From NCBI GenBank assembly GCA_040954595.2, contig CM082578.2, positions 1,860,001 to 1,924,000 on the forward strand: 64,000 nt of DNA, given 5' to 3'. Shown piece after piece: positions 13,331-23,560 of this stretch. Source of the DNA: Balanoglossus misakiensis. Lineage: Eukaryota > Hemichordata. Position numbers and translations under genes: made by a program. How positions within the stretch are numbered: the first letter of the stretch is position 1; the number at the start of each line of letters is the position of its first letter. The notes under the pieces were generated by a model. The model was not told the origin of the DNA, searched no databases, and saw nothing but the letters and a program-made list of their open reading frames with translations.

Positions 13331-14433
13331 CAGTGTCGTGCCCATTAATTTTGAGTGTTTGGTGGGGTCAACCTTTTCGTCAACATTGATTAACCAGGCC
13401 ATGCAGAGCTAGTGGCCAGTGTCGTGCCCATTAATTTTGAGTGTTTGGTGGGGTCAACCTTTGCGTCAACATTGATTAACCAGGCCAGAGCTAGTGGCCA
13501 GTGTCGTGCCCATTAATTTTGAGTGTTTGGTGGGGTCAACCTATGCGTGAACATTGATTAACCAGGCCATGCAGAGCTAGTGGCCAGTGTCGTGCCCATT
13601 AATTTTGAGTGTTTGGTGGGGTCAACCTTTACGTCAGCATTGATTAACCAGGCCAGAGCTAGTGGCCAGTGTCGTGCCCATCAATTTTGAGTGTTTGGTG
13701 GGGTCAACCTTTGCGTCAGCATTGATTAACCAGGCCAGAGCTAGTGGCCAGTGTCGTGCCCATTAATTTTGAGTGTTTGGTGGGGTCAACCTTTGCGTCA
13801 GCATTGATTAACCAGGCCAGAGCTAGTGGCCAGTGTCGTGCCCATTAATTTTGAGTGTTTGGTGGGGTCAACCTTTGCGTCAGCATTGATTAACCAGGCC
13901 AGAGCTAGTGGCCAGTGTCGTGCCCATTAATTTTGAGTGTTTGGTGGGGTCAACCTTTGCGTCAGCATTGATTAACCAGGCCAGAGCTAGTGGCCAGTGC
14001 CGTGCCCATTAATTTTGAGTGTTTGGTGGGGTCAACCTTTGCGTCAGCATTGATTAACCAGGCCAGAGCTAGTGGCCAGTGTCGTGCCCATTAATTTTGA
14101 GTGTTTGGTGGGGTCAACCTTTGCGTCAGCATTGATTAAGCAGGCCAGAGTGGCCAGTGTCGTGCCCATTAATTTTGGGTGTTTGGTGTGGTCAACCTTT
14201 GCGTCAACATTAACCTGGCCAGACAGTAACCAGGCCAGAGTGGACAGTATCCTGCCTATTAATTTTGAGTGATTTGTGGGTCAATTTGATCAAATACTGC
14301 CTACTGCTGGTGCTGCATATTTGAAGAAATGTGAAAAGATGGCAAGACAGGTTTGGTAAGTGTGGGCCCCCTAACTGAAGCAAAAGCACTAACTGAAAAC
14401 AAAGATATGAATTTGGAATAGTTTTATTTATTA

Positions 14434-14561
14434 CATATGAAAAATAATGAAGACTTATGCTTCAAAGTAAGTATCGACGGAGTCGAACCGCCAATGCTGC
14501 AATGGCATTATACCCATAATACTTTTTTGCTTTTTGCATGAATTTCATTATTTTTCATATG
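14434..14561. repeat. Perfect 17-bp inverted repeat enclosing a tRNA-like fold
   Basis: CATATGAAAAATAATGA at 14434-14450 is matched exactly, in reverse complement, at 14545-14561. The 94-bp interior contains the minus-strand tRNA-like structure at 14469-14524. The element sits about 150 bp past the end of the satellite. No target-site duplication was identified outside the arms, so calling it a mobile element is inference. Confidence 0.8.
14469..14524 (-). ncRNA. tRNA-like structure lacking a D-arm (56 nt)
   Basis: Read on the minus strand, a 7-bp acceptor stem forms between AAGTATT (14518-14524) and GATACTT (14469-14475), with one G-T pair. Eight nucleotides (ATGGGTAT) stand where a D-arm would be. 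A perfect 5-bp anticodon-like stem AATGC/GCATT closes a 7-nt loop, CATTGCA. A 5-bp T-stem GGCGG/CCGTC with one wobble closes the loop TTCGACT, which fits the universal T-loop and the B-box consensus GGTTCGANTCC. There is no A-box, no variable loop, and loop position 33 is A instead of T. A run of five T lies roughly 30 nt downstream on that strand, and an A-rich stretch with GCAAAAAGCAAAAA lies immediately upstream. It could be a degenerate tRNA, a processed tRNA-like RNA end, a mitochondrial-type tRNA insertion, or chance. Confidence 0.5.
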
Positions 14562-15230
14562 CTGTGCAGCTAAAGTGTGGCTAGATGGCTAACTGCTGAT
14601 GTAAAATATCTTGCATACCAATTTGGAACAATTACCCCAAGTATAGTGGTCAAACAGAAACAATGCTTGCATTCAATTTGAAACAAGGTGACAAAAGTGG
14701 TCGAAATGAAACAATAAGCAAAAACAGTGTTTATCAAACTGAAATAATGTGGTCGAAATGAAACAATGAGCAAAAACAGTGTTTATCAAACTGAAAAAAT
14801 GTGCCAAAATAGCTCCTGTTGATATTGCACAAAATTAACTGTTGCATTCTACCCTTGAGTTAATTTTTATTTCCAGGCAATTATGTGCTTAATACTAAAT
14901 ATTATCTATGGGTAAAAACCATCAGTTTCTTAAGTGCAAATCGCAAGAAGCTCCCCCATACAATTTTAGTGTTTTTTTAAATCAAGCAAGATAATTACAT
15001 TCTGTGTGATAAACTAACTAACTTTACGCGCCTGGGGACAGTTAAAAACCTCGAGCCAAATATAAAATGAGGAAAAACTGCCCCCTCCCCCGTTGTGAAT
15101 TTTAAAAGGTTGGGGCTCAAACTAACCAGAATTGTCTTGCCGACTCCTATTTTTCTGTGTACATTTTGATGTATTGTTGTTGCGTGAGATTGAGGATTTG
15201 TGTTGATGCGGGAATTACGATGACAAAAGC
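14562..15230. repeat. 52-bp tandem duplication in otherwise unassigned DNA
   Basis: A unit starting GTGGTCGAAATGAAACAAT occurs at 14697 and again at 14749, with a more diverged relative just upstream. The rest of the stretch shows no gene. Confidence 0.7.
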
Positions 15231-15425
15231 AAAAAATCCATCGGCGAATCAAACGGGCACACAGCGAAATTCCATTACACGACGAGCGAACTGCGATGAA
15301 GAACGCGAACGCGGGTAACGTTGTAAAAAATCCATCGGCAAATCAAACGGGCACACGGCGAAATTCCATTACACGACGAGCGACCTGCAATGAAGAACGC
15401 GAACGCGGGTAACGCTGCAAAAAAT
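15231..15425. repeat. 94-bp tandem repeat, about 2.1 copies
   Basis: AAAAAATCCATCGGC starts at 15231 and 15325, and a third partial copy begins at 15419. The unit is more GC-rich than its surroundings, with CGAACGCGGGTAACG near its end. The two full units differ at only a few bases. Open frames over it exist on both strands but have no recognisable domain. Confidence 0.9.
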
Positions 15426-15459
15426 CCGCAGACAATTATTACACGAATGCATAGCAACA

Positions 15460-16030
15460 ATTATTTTACCCAACCTGACCCTAATAAATTACCCAATGAT
15501 TTTAAGTTTCTTATTATTACACCCCCAACTAATCATCATACCTTTGTAATATTAACACCATTTATACACATCCCATAATGTTTATACCATCAAGTTAATA
15601 CCATTTTATTATTATTATACCACCAAAACCTTGTGTTACCCATTTTTTATTATTACACCATTGATGTTTACACCCTTATATATTATACCGGTATTTACCC
15701 TCTGTACATGTACAGTTTTTATTTACCACGTGGCATTACTCATGTTTTTATAGTATTTTAATTACTTATCATACCCTTGAAACCATAACATTATACCCTT
15801 GCAGACAGTTTTGTTATAGTACCCTTGTGCACACTGTTTTATTAGTCATCATACACCAACCCTTCACCATTCCATTAGATTATACCATTTTTATTAGCCT
15901 AACCTATTCATACACCAACCCTTCACCATTCCGTTAGATTATACCATTTTTTATTACCCTAACATATTCATACACCAACCCTTTACCATTCCCTCAGATT
16001 AAACCATTTTTATTAGCCTAACCTATTGAC
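15460..16030. repeat. AT-rich tract with a 59/60-bp tandem repeat
   Basis: This pyrimidine-biased stretch is full of TTATTACACC and TTATACCATTT variants. From 15850 the unit starting CATACACCAACCCT recurs at 15909 and 15969, with 59- and 60-bp steps. No gene is visible. Confidence 0.85.
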
Positions 16031-16059
16031 AGCATCCCTCTGGTTTTGAAATTGTTATC

Positions 16060-16720
16060 TGGTGCGGCGTTGTTGTAGATATTGATTAGACTCCCTCCGG
16101 CGATGATAATACCAATGAACCTATTGAAAAAAAAGAATGAATATTATTAATTAGATCAGATCAACAAATCATGGCGTCGTTCATCCCTCTGGTCACAGAA
16201 GCATCATCTGGCGTCGTTACAAGTATTAAGTTCATCCCTCCAGTACAGTATTAGGTGGCGGCGTCGTTACAAGTTTAAGTTGATCCCTCCAGTACAGTAT
16301 TAGGTGGCGGCGTCGTTACAAGTATTAAGTTCATCCCTCCAGTACAGTATTAGGTGGCGGCGTCGTTACAAGTTTAAGTTCCTCCCTCCAGTACAGTATT
16401 AGGTGGCGGCGTCGTTACAAGTATTAAGTTCATCCCTCCAGTACAGTATTAGGTGGCGGCGTCGTTACAAGTTTAAGTTCCTCCCTCCAAGTACAGTATT
16501 AGGTGGCGGCGTCGTTGTTACAAGTATTAAGTTCCTCCCTCCAGTACAGTATTAGGTGGCGGCGGCATTACAAGTATTAACTTCATCTATCCAGTACAGT
16601 ATTAGGTGGCGGCGTCGTTACAAATATTACACTCCCTCCAGCAGCAGTGTTACCAAAGAACCTAATGTAAAAAAAGAATGAAATTATTTTTATTATCTGA
16701 TTAGATCAAGTCATCATCAT
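16060..16720. repeat. Alternating 49/50-bp tandem array with matching flanks
   Basis: About eight or nine units built on GCGTCGTTACAAGT and CCAGTACAGTATTAGGTGGC begin at 16211, 16261, 16310, 16360, 16409, 16459 and 16509. The steps alternate 50 and 49 because units alternate between AGTATTAAGTTCATCC and AGTTTAAGTTCCTCC, giving a 99-bp dimer. The array is bracketed by two similar flanks, about 16075-16170 and 16620-16720. Both contain CTCCCTCC, a GAACCTA box, an A-run followed by AGAATGAA, and a TTAGATCA box. Confidence 0.88.
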
Positions 16721-16749
16721 TGATAAAGAAAACGATAAGAAGAAATCAT

Positions 16750-17404
16750 TTAAAAATTAACGCTGCCAGCACTATTGGTGGGGCCCAAACGGTTCCCATG
16801 GTTACCAGGGTATGCCAAGGCTGTATTCTGCTGTGAATACCAAGATATATGAAAGCTGGTCAAAGGTTACCCCGGGGTCATTGAAAATCGCAAAAAATAG
16901 CGTCAAGGACACTGTGGTCTCATTTAGTGATTACACTAGAAAATGTCTACACAGGAGTACAGACAGACAGACACACACATAGAGAGGCAATAAAATATGA
17001 TGCCCCCCAGGCCCGAAAACATCTTGATCTTATGTATGCTGGCCTGGTACAATAGACAAACCAGCCAATTAATGAAAATGTTGTACAAATACAGAGCTCA
17101 AAGTTGCATTTTAGTGAGCCCAAAAGCAAATTAACTCAATGTTACGACAAATTTTACTTTTGCCACTGAAAGTTTGCATCGGTGGGGTGGGATGGCAAGT
17201 ACTCTGCCCTGATACAATAGACAAACCAGCCAATAAATGAAATGAGGTGAAGAATGAAGGTGAAGAATGAATAACTTTATTTGATTCCATTATCTAAACA
17301 AACACATCCAATTAACTTCCTACTCAAATTTCAAAGTAATCAGTCATAGGTTTTGTAAATCATCATGAGAAAACACCCTGAAACCTTCAAATCAAAAATC
17401 ATAT
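16750..17404. repeat. Dispersed-repeat fragments, no gene
   Basis: The segment 16890-16985 (GCGTCAAGGACAC, then a TCTACAC..GAGTACA box and a CAGACAGACA tail) recurs near 47460-47550. No open frame with a recognisable domain was found. Confidence 0.6.
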
Positions 17405-17655
17405 AAGCCTAGTCGGGCTCTGCGCTCCAGCTCAATGAACCAGTTGTGTGTACCAAAGTACAGACTCAAAACAATTCTCTGCCATCTGACATTCAACAGG
17501 CTTCTAGTCTCAACATTTTCAAACAAAAACTCAAGACATTTCTATTTGTCAAAGCCTATGAACACTGATGTTATACTTTCAGCGCCTTTGGAAATAACAT
17601 TGTTATTGATTCTGGCGCTTTATAAATGTTTGTTTTGATTTGATTTGATTTGATC
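17405..17655 (+). pseudogene. LINE ORF2 C-terminal tail and 3' end
   Basis: The frame from about 17471 reads NNSLPSDIQQASSLNIFKQK, then LKTFLFVKAYEH and a stop. This is the conserved end of ORF2 in CR1/L2-like LINEs (compare the W-N-x-LP..I box). It is followed by a short 3' untranslated region and a GATTT pentanucleotide tail at about 17635-17655, the usual 3' end of such elements. Only the extreme 3' end was inserted or survives, so it is a 5'-truncated dead copy. Confidence 0.8.
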
Positions 17656-19215
17656 CCTCAAAAATATACTATTCAATTCATCAAGTTGATTTGAAAAACA
17701 TACATGCAAATCTTACTTGAGCTACCCCTAACATGACTAACAAATTTTAAAGCAATGGAACAAGCGGTTTCAGAGAAAAAAAATTAATTAAACAAGGCTG
17801 AAATTGCTCCAAAATTATCAATATGCAAATTTTGCAACATTTCAACAAAAGTCTTGTAACTCATATCACCTATATGAAGCTTCATACTAAAATTTCAAAG
17901 AAGTTGACTCATCAATTATAGATAAGTAGATTTTTTACCACAAATGAGGAAAAAGGCAAAAAATGCATAAAATAGAACATTCAAACTATTAGTTCAAAAA
18001 ATACAGGATTGTATGTGGTTGACATAGGGTACTTGCATACCAATTGTCAAATCAATCTGTAAATTATCATGAGAACAAACCCTGAAACCTTTAAATCAAA
18101 TTTTAAAGCAGTGGGGGTAGAGGGGGAACAGTACGATATTTTACCCACAATTCCCCATGATTTGTATCATCGAGATTGTCCATTTAATTACTTTCTGTTT
18201 TAGATACTAAGAATGATATGAAGTACATATAACTGTATTAGGATTTATCTAGAAAAATTATGTTGAGGAATTAGAGTGAAAATTTCAAAATCAAAATTTA
18301 AAAGCCATAGAAATCAAAGTATTCATTCATGTACGTCAAATGTCACACTTAAGAGGAAAGAAGCAATGACTAACTGAGGTGGCCAGTCTCTGTTGAAAGT
18401 TAACATGTAAATTTCCATTGTTCTGTCAATAGAAAAAAAATCAATATCTTTTTGTTTGATTAAACAAGTGTTTCAAGTGTCCCTGTTTTACTTCAATCTT
18501 TTTTGTATCGGCTGGCTATGCAATTGCTTATTTTATAAAATTTGTATCTCCTCTTTCAATAATGCATGATTTTGTTTGTCATTTGAAATGGTAATTGACA
18601 ATAAGATTCGCCTTTAAAGCATGCTCTCAAAATTTGTATTAGTGGTCTACAATTTTCTCTACACATGTGAACTTTGCCTGGTTTGACCGAGTAATCTCTG
18701 GTTGTACAAATCAGAATGATTCATGGGATATTTCACGTACTGTGGGGGGTTCTGAGAAGAGTTTTGACCAAAAATGGCAAAAATCATCCCAAAAATATAC
18801 TATTCAATTCATCAAGTTGATTTGAAAAACATACATGCAAATCTTACTTGGGCTACCCCTAATATGACTAACAAATTTCAAAGCAATGTAACAAGCGGTT
18901 TTAGAAAAAAAAATTCAAAAAGGGCCGAAATTGCTCCAAAATTATGAATATGCAAATTTCCTACATTTTAACAAAAGTATGGTAACTCATATCACCTATA
19001 TGAAGCTTCATACTAAATTTCAAAGAAGTCGTCTCATCAATTCTAGAAAAGTAGATTTTTTACCAAAAATGAAGAAAAAGGCAAAAAATGCTTAAAATAG
19101 AACATTCAAACTATTCAAAATACAGGACTGTATGTGGTTGACATAAGGTACTTGCATACCAATTGTCAAATCAATCTGACCAGTGGTTGTCGAGTTTCTG
19201 AGTTTTGACCAATTT
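17656..19215 (+). repeat. Two direct copies of a dispersed repeat segment
   Basis: A segment starting AAAAATATACTATTCAATTC occurs at about 17658 and again at about 18790, and stays alignable for some 400 bp (for example GCTACCCCTAA, CATATGAAGCTTCATACTAA-type boxes and TACAGGA.TGTATG). The material between the copies, about 18130-18780, is AT-rich and unassigned. These are internal parts of the family that ends in a hairpin elsewhere in the window. Confidence 0.75.
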
Positions 19216-20685
19216 CAAATTTTCCCAGCTAATTTGCATTAATTTAAAAATTTCAATTGAATATGGCTGCCAGATCAAATGACTGATTTGAATTTCAAGG
19301 TGCACACTCATTGGCAAGGACAACTGTGACAAATTCAAGAAGCATAGGTGTGGCAGGTTTTCAGAGCAAGGTGTACAAAATATCCAGGGAATGGGGCCCA
19401 AGCTCCGAAAAACCCAGCACAATACCAATAGGGACTCATATTACTAACAAAGTGTAAGCCTGTAAGAAGTCAAAAGCTGCACATCTTTTTACCACCTCGT
19501 GTCAGTACTAAGCAATAAGACTTTTTATAGAGTTGTTTAATTGTCTCTGCAGATGCCAGAGATTGAAAAAGAATCCTACAAGTTAAGATTTTAAGAAACA
19601 ATGATAGCTATTTCTATTACTGTTTGTAAACAAAAATGTGATGTTCACCACCTTGTTTTCAGAAAAGTATTTACATAAATGTTTTTCCATAGAGTTAACA
19701 CAGACATTGGCAGCCATCTTGAATTTCAAAAACTGCAACAATATCTCCAATGCAACAAATCTGCAAATTGTACTATTTGACACCTGACTTAGGTCAAGGG
19801 GTTTCAGAGAAGATGACTACTATTCAGACTCGGACAAAATAATAATGCAATATTCAGCAGAATTTCAAAAGCATTGACTATGATCACCAAGGGACAATTC
19901 ATACCAATCATCAAATCAATTAGACGTACCTATTTTAAAGATCATTATGAAAACTTTACAGATTCGGTTATAATGTAAATAAAATTAGATCACCCCTGTG
20001 GACATGGCAATCAGACATGCATATTCTGACAAGATTTTTTGTTTGTATAAAAAGGCAACTGTCTCCAAAATACAAAATTACAGATTATGTCACATACCTC
20101 AGGGAGATCCATACTAAATTTCAGAGAAAATTTCCCCCCAAATATGCAAATTTCACCATATTTTGAAGAAACAACTTGTGTCATACCTAGAAACCTGCAA
20201 AGTCAAAGTAATCTACGAGCTTAGCTTTTTTCTTCCAAAAACAGCAAAAAACTTGTTCCAAACTACAAATATGCAGAATTCAACACAATTTGAACACGCA
20301 GTACTTCGCTACCCCAAGAAACCTGCACACCAAATTTGAAAGCACTTGCACCAGTGATTTCAGAAAAGAAAAGTGTTGACAGACATAGGATGACTGAACA
20401 TCTATCTACCTGTCTGATAACTTTTGCAGTGCTGAGAGCAGAGCTAGAGATTGGTGTTGTCTTTTTACATTTTAAATCATCACACTTTGCTACTCAAAGC
20501 TACTATTCTGCTATGCTTGAGAACTGACTTGGGACAATTTTTGGCAAACAATAGTCACTAATCTTCCTCAGTTTATAGTACAGTGTACCTACACTGTTTT
20601 AGTAATGTACTGATAATGTTCAGACTATTTCTTGTGTCTGCTAAATATTTGTTCAAAAGTGGCAAAAACACATACATGTAAATAT
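19216..20685. other. AT-rich repeat-derived DNA, no gene
   Basis: Phrases of the dispersed family (CAAATTTGAAAGCA, ACTAAATTTCAGAG, ATGCAAATTTC) are scattered through this stretch. No coding region is recognisable on either strand. Confidence 0.55.
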
Positions 20686-21545
20686 CACCAAAATTGTTCA
20701 AAATCTTAACTTCAATCACCACAAGGAACATGCCTGCCAAAATGCGAAACAATCGAAGCTATCTGACAAGCGGTCTCAGAGGGAAAAAATGACAAAAAAA
20801 TTATTATCAAAATTATAAATATGCAATTTTTGCAACAATCTGAACAAAACCATGGTTACTCAGACAACCTATAAGAAGCTTCATACTAAATTTCAAAGAA
20901 GTAGGCCGATCACTTTCAGAAATGAAGATTTTTTACCAATAATGTTGAAAAATACAAACAAATGCATCAAAAATAGAAAATCAATATTAGCTCAAAACAT
21001 ACAGGACTGTATGAGGTAGACATAAGATACTTGCATACCAATTTCCAAATCAATCTGACCAGCAGTTGTTGACTTTTGCGAGTTTTGACCAATTTCACAT
21101 TTTTCCAGCTAATTTGCATATTTTTGGTAATGACAACTTCATGTTAACAAACTCCAATCTACAGCCCAGCCTGCATCTGCACACCAAATATCGAGGTGAT
21201 ACGCACAACGGTTTTCAAGTTTTTGATGTGGACGGACATACAGACATACATCCATACAAACAGACAGACATACTGTAAAACACTTTATTTTCGCGAGCAA
21301 TTAATTTTCGCCAAATACGCGAGAGCCAAAATAACGTTAAAATACAAAGTCGCGTAAATGTTTTTGAAGATAACGATGCAGTGAATTAAATAAGAGAACG
21401 CGAAAATTAATACTCGCGAAACAGTGGCCTCTCTCGATATCGCGAAAAATTTAACTCGTGAAAATACAGTACATCCATACATAAATACAGACGCAACTGA
21501 TTCCATAAGGCCCATGGTACATACCAAATGGGACCTAAAAACTGC
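20686..21545 (+). repeat. Hairpin-ended dispersed repeat, interrupted by a MITE
   Basis: This copy contains the family blocks in order: CTTCATACTAAATTTC, TAGCTCAAAACATACAGG, CAAATCAATCTGACCAG, CTAATTTGCATAT, GGACGGACATACAGACATAC and a terminal hairpin (AAGGCCCATGG..ATGGGACCTAAAA, one base short in the left arm). A 197-bp TA-flanked element interrupts it between the GACAGACATA block and the terminal block. Confidence 0.75.
21273..21469. mobile_element. 197-bp TA-flanked MITE (Tc1/mariner type)
   Basis: Ends are CTGTAAAACACTTTATTTTC on the left and the imperfect inverse GAAAATACAG on the right. Both are flanked by TA (21271-21272 and 21470-21471). The interior carries CGCGA motifs in both orientations. 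It lies inside a dispersed repeat whose other copies are uninterrupted at this point, which supports the insertion. It has no coding capacity. Confidence 0.7.
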
Positions 21546-21779
21546 AGAAGCTACACAAAACATTAATACTGAAAACATGGCAAACAGTTGTTGCTAACAG
21601 GGTTTTAAATCTCCCTCATAGATATTTTTGAACTCCCAATTTATGATTATTGACTGTTTGATTGATTAGTTGTTGCACAAATGATAGTATTATCAAAGTA
21701 AATAATATCTGTGAGAAATTTCTTTTCATATTTATTTGAATATGGATAGGGTAAGATGGGGGTTAAACAAAACTACATT

Positions 21780-22190
21780 TGTTCAAAAGTAGCAAAAACA
21801 CAAATATGCTAAAATCACTATAATTGTACACCATCTTACTTCAATCACTACAAGGAACATTCCTGCCAAAGTTCAAAGCAATCTGACAAGCGCTTCCAGA
21901 CACAGCGAATTTGATAAACATCTACAAATATATTTTTATTTTTTAAACAAATCTTTTACAACACCTTACTTGGGTTACCCCCCTAGGAATCTGCATTCTG
22001 AGCAAAAATTACAAAATTGCTCAAAATTATAAATATACCAATTTCACAACAATTTGCAATTTGAACAAAAGCTATCGCTTTCAGAAATGAAGATTTTTTT
22101 TACCAATAATGCAGTAAAAGACAAAACAATAAAAATAGAAAATTCATAATATTAGCTCAAAACAAAACATACAGGACTGTATGGCGTTTA
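21780..22190 (+). repeat. Partial copy of the dispersed repeat
   Basis: The blocks GTAGCAAAAACACAAATATG, TTACAACACCTTACTTGGGT and TAGCTCAAAAC..ACATACAGG match other copies. The copy stops before the terminal hairpin. Confidence 0.65.
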
Positions 22191-22928
22191 TTGACATTTA
22201 TAAGAATATGGACAGGGTATGATAGGGGGGGGGGAATTATAAATTCCAAGGGGGTCATCAATTTTTTGTCATAACTTTTTGGGGCCATAGAAACAATAAC
22301 CTAAAAAGTAGGAAACCCTACGTCCCCCCAAGCTTTCATTCTGGCCAACAACTTTTTATGAAGGCTTCTGCAATTGTTAAAAACAGATTGCCTGCTATGT
22401 TAGACTATCAATCTATAGAGGGGATGAAAAATCTCCTTTTGTCAAGTGTCTGGATTTTGATAACTTCAACGGGTAAAAATATATTTGTAGATGTTTATCA
22501 AATTCACTATGTCTGAAACAGTATGCTTGCAAATGTATTAATATAGTCAGATAACATGAATAGTGAAGATAGCAAAACAAACAGGTTTATGCTTATAGCC
22601 ATAACTTCTATTAGTGATGTACATGTTGTACGTAGCAAATAATTGTTATGATCAACTTGGTTTTTATTGCACAAGATCTTTTTATTGCATCCATGTTTCG
22701 TTTCATTCTGGATAATAGTCTGTCTAAATAAGTTAACAGGCTTGATGAGGGTTATTTTAAACAGTGTTCTCAAAAAACCTGCAATGTCATGCCCTATATT
22801 TTTGAAGTTGAGGAGAGGTTGTATTCCTAGCAGGATGTTGAAATCATTGGAGGACAAACCTTGCCAGTACCAAAAGTTGCTGGGTGTTATAAATGTTTGA
22901 GTAACCCCCCCCCCCCCCTTCCCCAATA
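22191..22928 (-). other. Insertion-like segment with an unrecognised open frame
   Basis: Between two pieces of the dispersed repeat lies about 740 bp of different sequence, including G and C homopolymers (C-run at 22905-22918). The minus strand is open for 146 codons (22507-22947). The product has isoleucine/leucine-rich stretches but matches no family I recognise. Its N-terminus is encoded by the C-run and adjoining repeat, which argues against a real gene. Confidence 0.3.
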
Positions 22929-22929
22929 A

Positions 22930-23560
22930 CACAATATATAATATCACATTTTTACAACATCTTACTCAGTTTACCCCTAGGAATATGCCTACCAAATCAA
23001 TCTGACATGCAGGTTTAAAGAAAAAAAATGACCAAAAATGGCAAAAATTGCTCAAAATTTAAATATGCAAATGTTTCAACAATTTGAACAAAACTTTGGT
23101 TACTCAGACAACCATTAGAAGCTTCATACTAAAATTCAAAGAATGAGGCCTATAACTTTTAGAAATGATGATTTCTTTACCAATAATGTGGAAAAATACA
23201 AAAAATGCATAAAAGATTTTTGGCATAAAAAATTAAAAATCGATAATATTAGCTCAAAACATACAGGACTGTTTGAGGTAGACATAAGGTACATGCATAC
23301 TGATTTTCAAATCAATGTGACCAGTGGTTGTTGAGTTTGAGTTTTGACCAATTTCACATTTTCCTAGCTAATTTGCATATTTCTGGCAATGACAGCTTCA
23401 TTTGAACAAACTCCAATCTCCAGCCTGGCCTGCATCTACACACCAAATATCGAGGTCATATGCTTAGCGGTTTTCAAGTTTGTGATGTAGACGGACATAC
23501 AGACATACATACATACATCCACCGATATCATAAGGTCCCATGGTAAAGCAAATGGGTCCT
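22930..23560 (+). repeat. Hairpin-ended dispersed repeat copy
   Basis: The family blocks appear in the same order as at 20.7-21.5 kb, ending in AAGGTCCCATGG near 23531 and AAATGGGTCCTTA near 23548. The right arm of the hairpin has one mismatch in this copy. Confidence 0.75.

Larger units (their letters stand above)
4754..14280. repeat. Satellite array, about 110 monomers of 82/86/89 bp
   Basis: Head-to-tail monomers each begin with GCTAGTGGCCAGTG and contain GAGTGTTTGGTGGGGTC and GCGTCAACATTGATTA. Three lengths recur. The 82-bp form has GGCCAGAG at the junction; the 86-bp form has four more bases there (GGCCATGCAGAG); the 89-bp form also has GTTTGCAGGTGTGG or GTTTGAAGGTGTGG in place of GTTTGGTGGGG. 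There are no unique spacers between units. Every monomer carries ATCAAT (or ATTAAT) and ATTGAT as a possible short stem. Divergent 82-bp monomers dominate both ends, and the last units (14140-14280) are truncated and mutated. No monomer encodes a convincing protein. The role, for example centromeric or subtelomeric, cannot be told from sequence. Confidence 0.97.

Noticed and set aside
14072-14272. 66-codon open frame through the last satellite monomers
   Set aside because: It is translated satellite sequence with repeating residues, open only because the terminal monomers have mutated stops.
4754-14280. Regular repeat array considered as CRISPR
   Set aside because: Monomers are contiguous with no unique spacers and the setting is eukaryotic; it is a satellite.
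14469-14524. Calling the tRNA-like fold a functional tRNA
   Set aside because: There is no D-arm or A-box and no T33, so a working cytosolic tRNA is not supported; kept only as tRNA-like.
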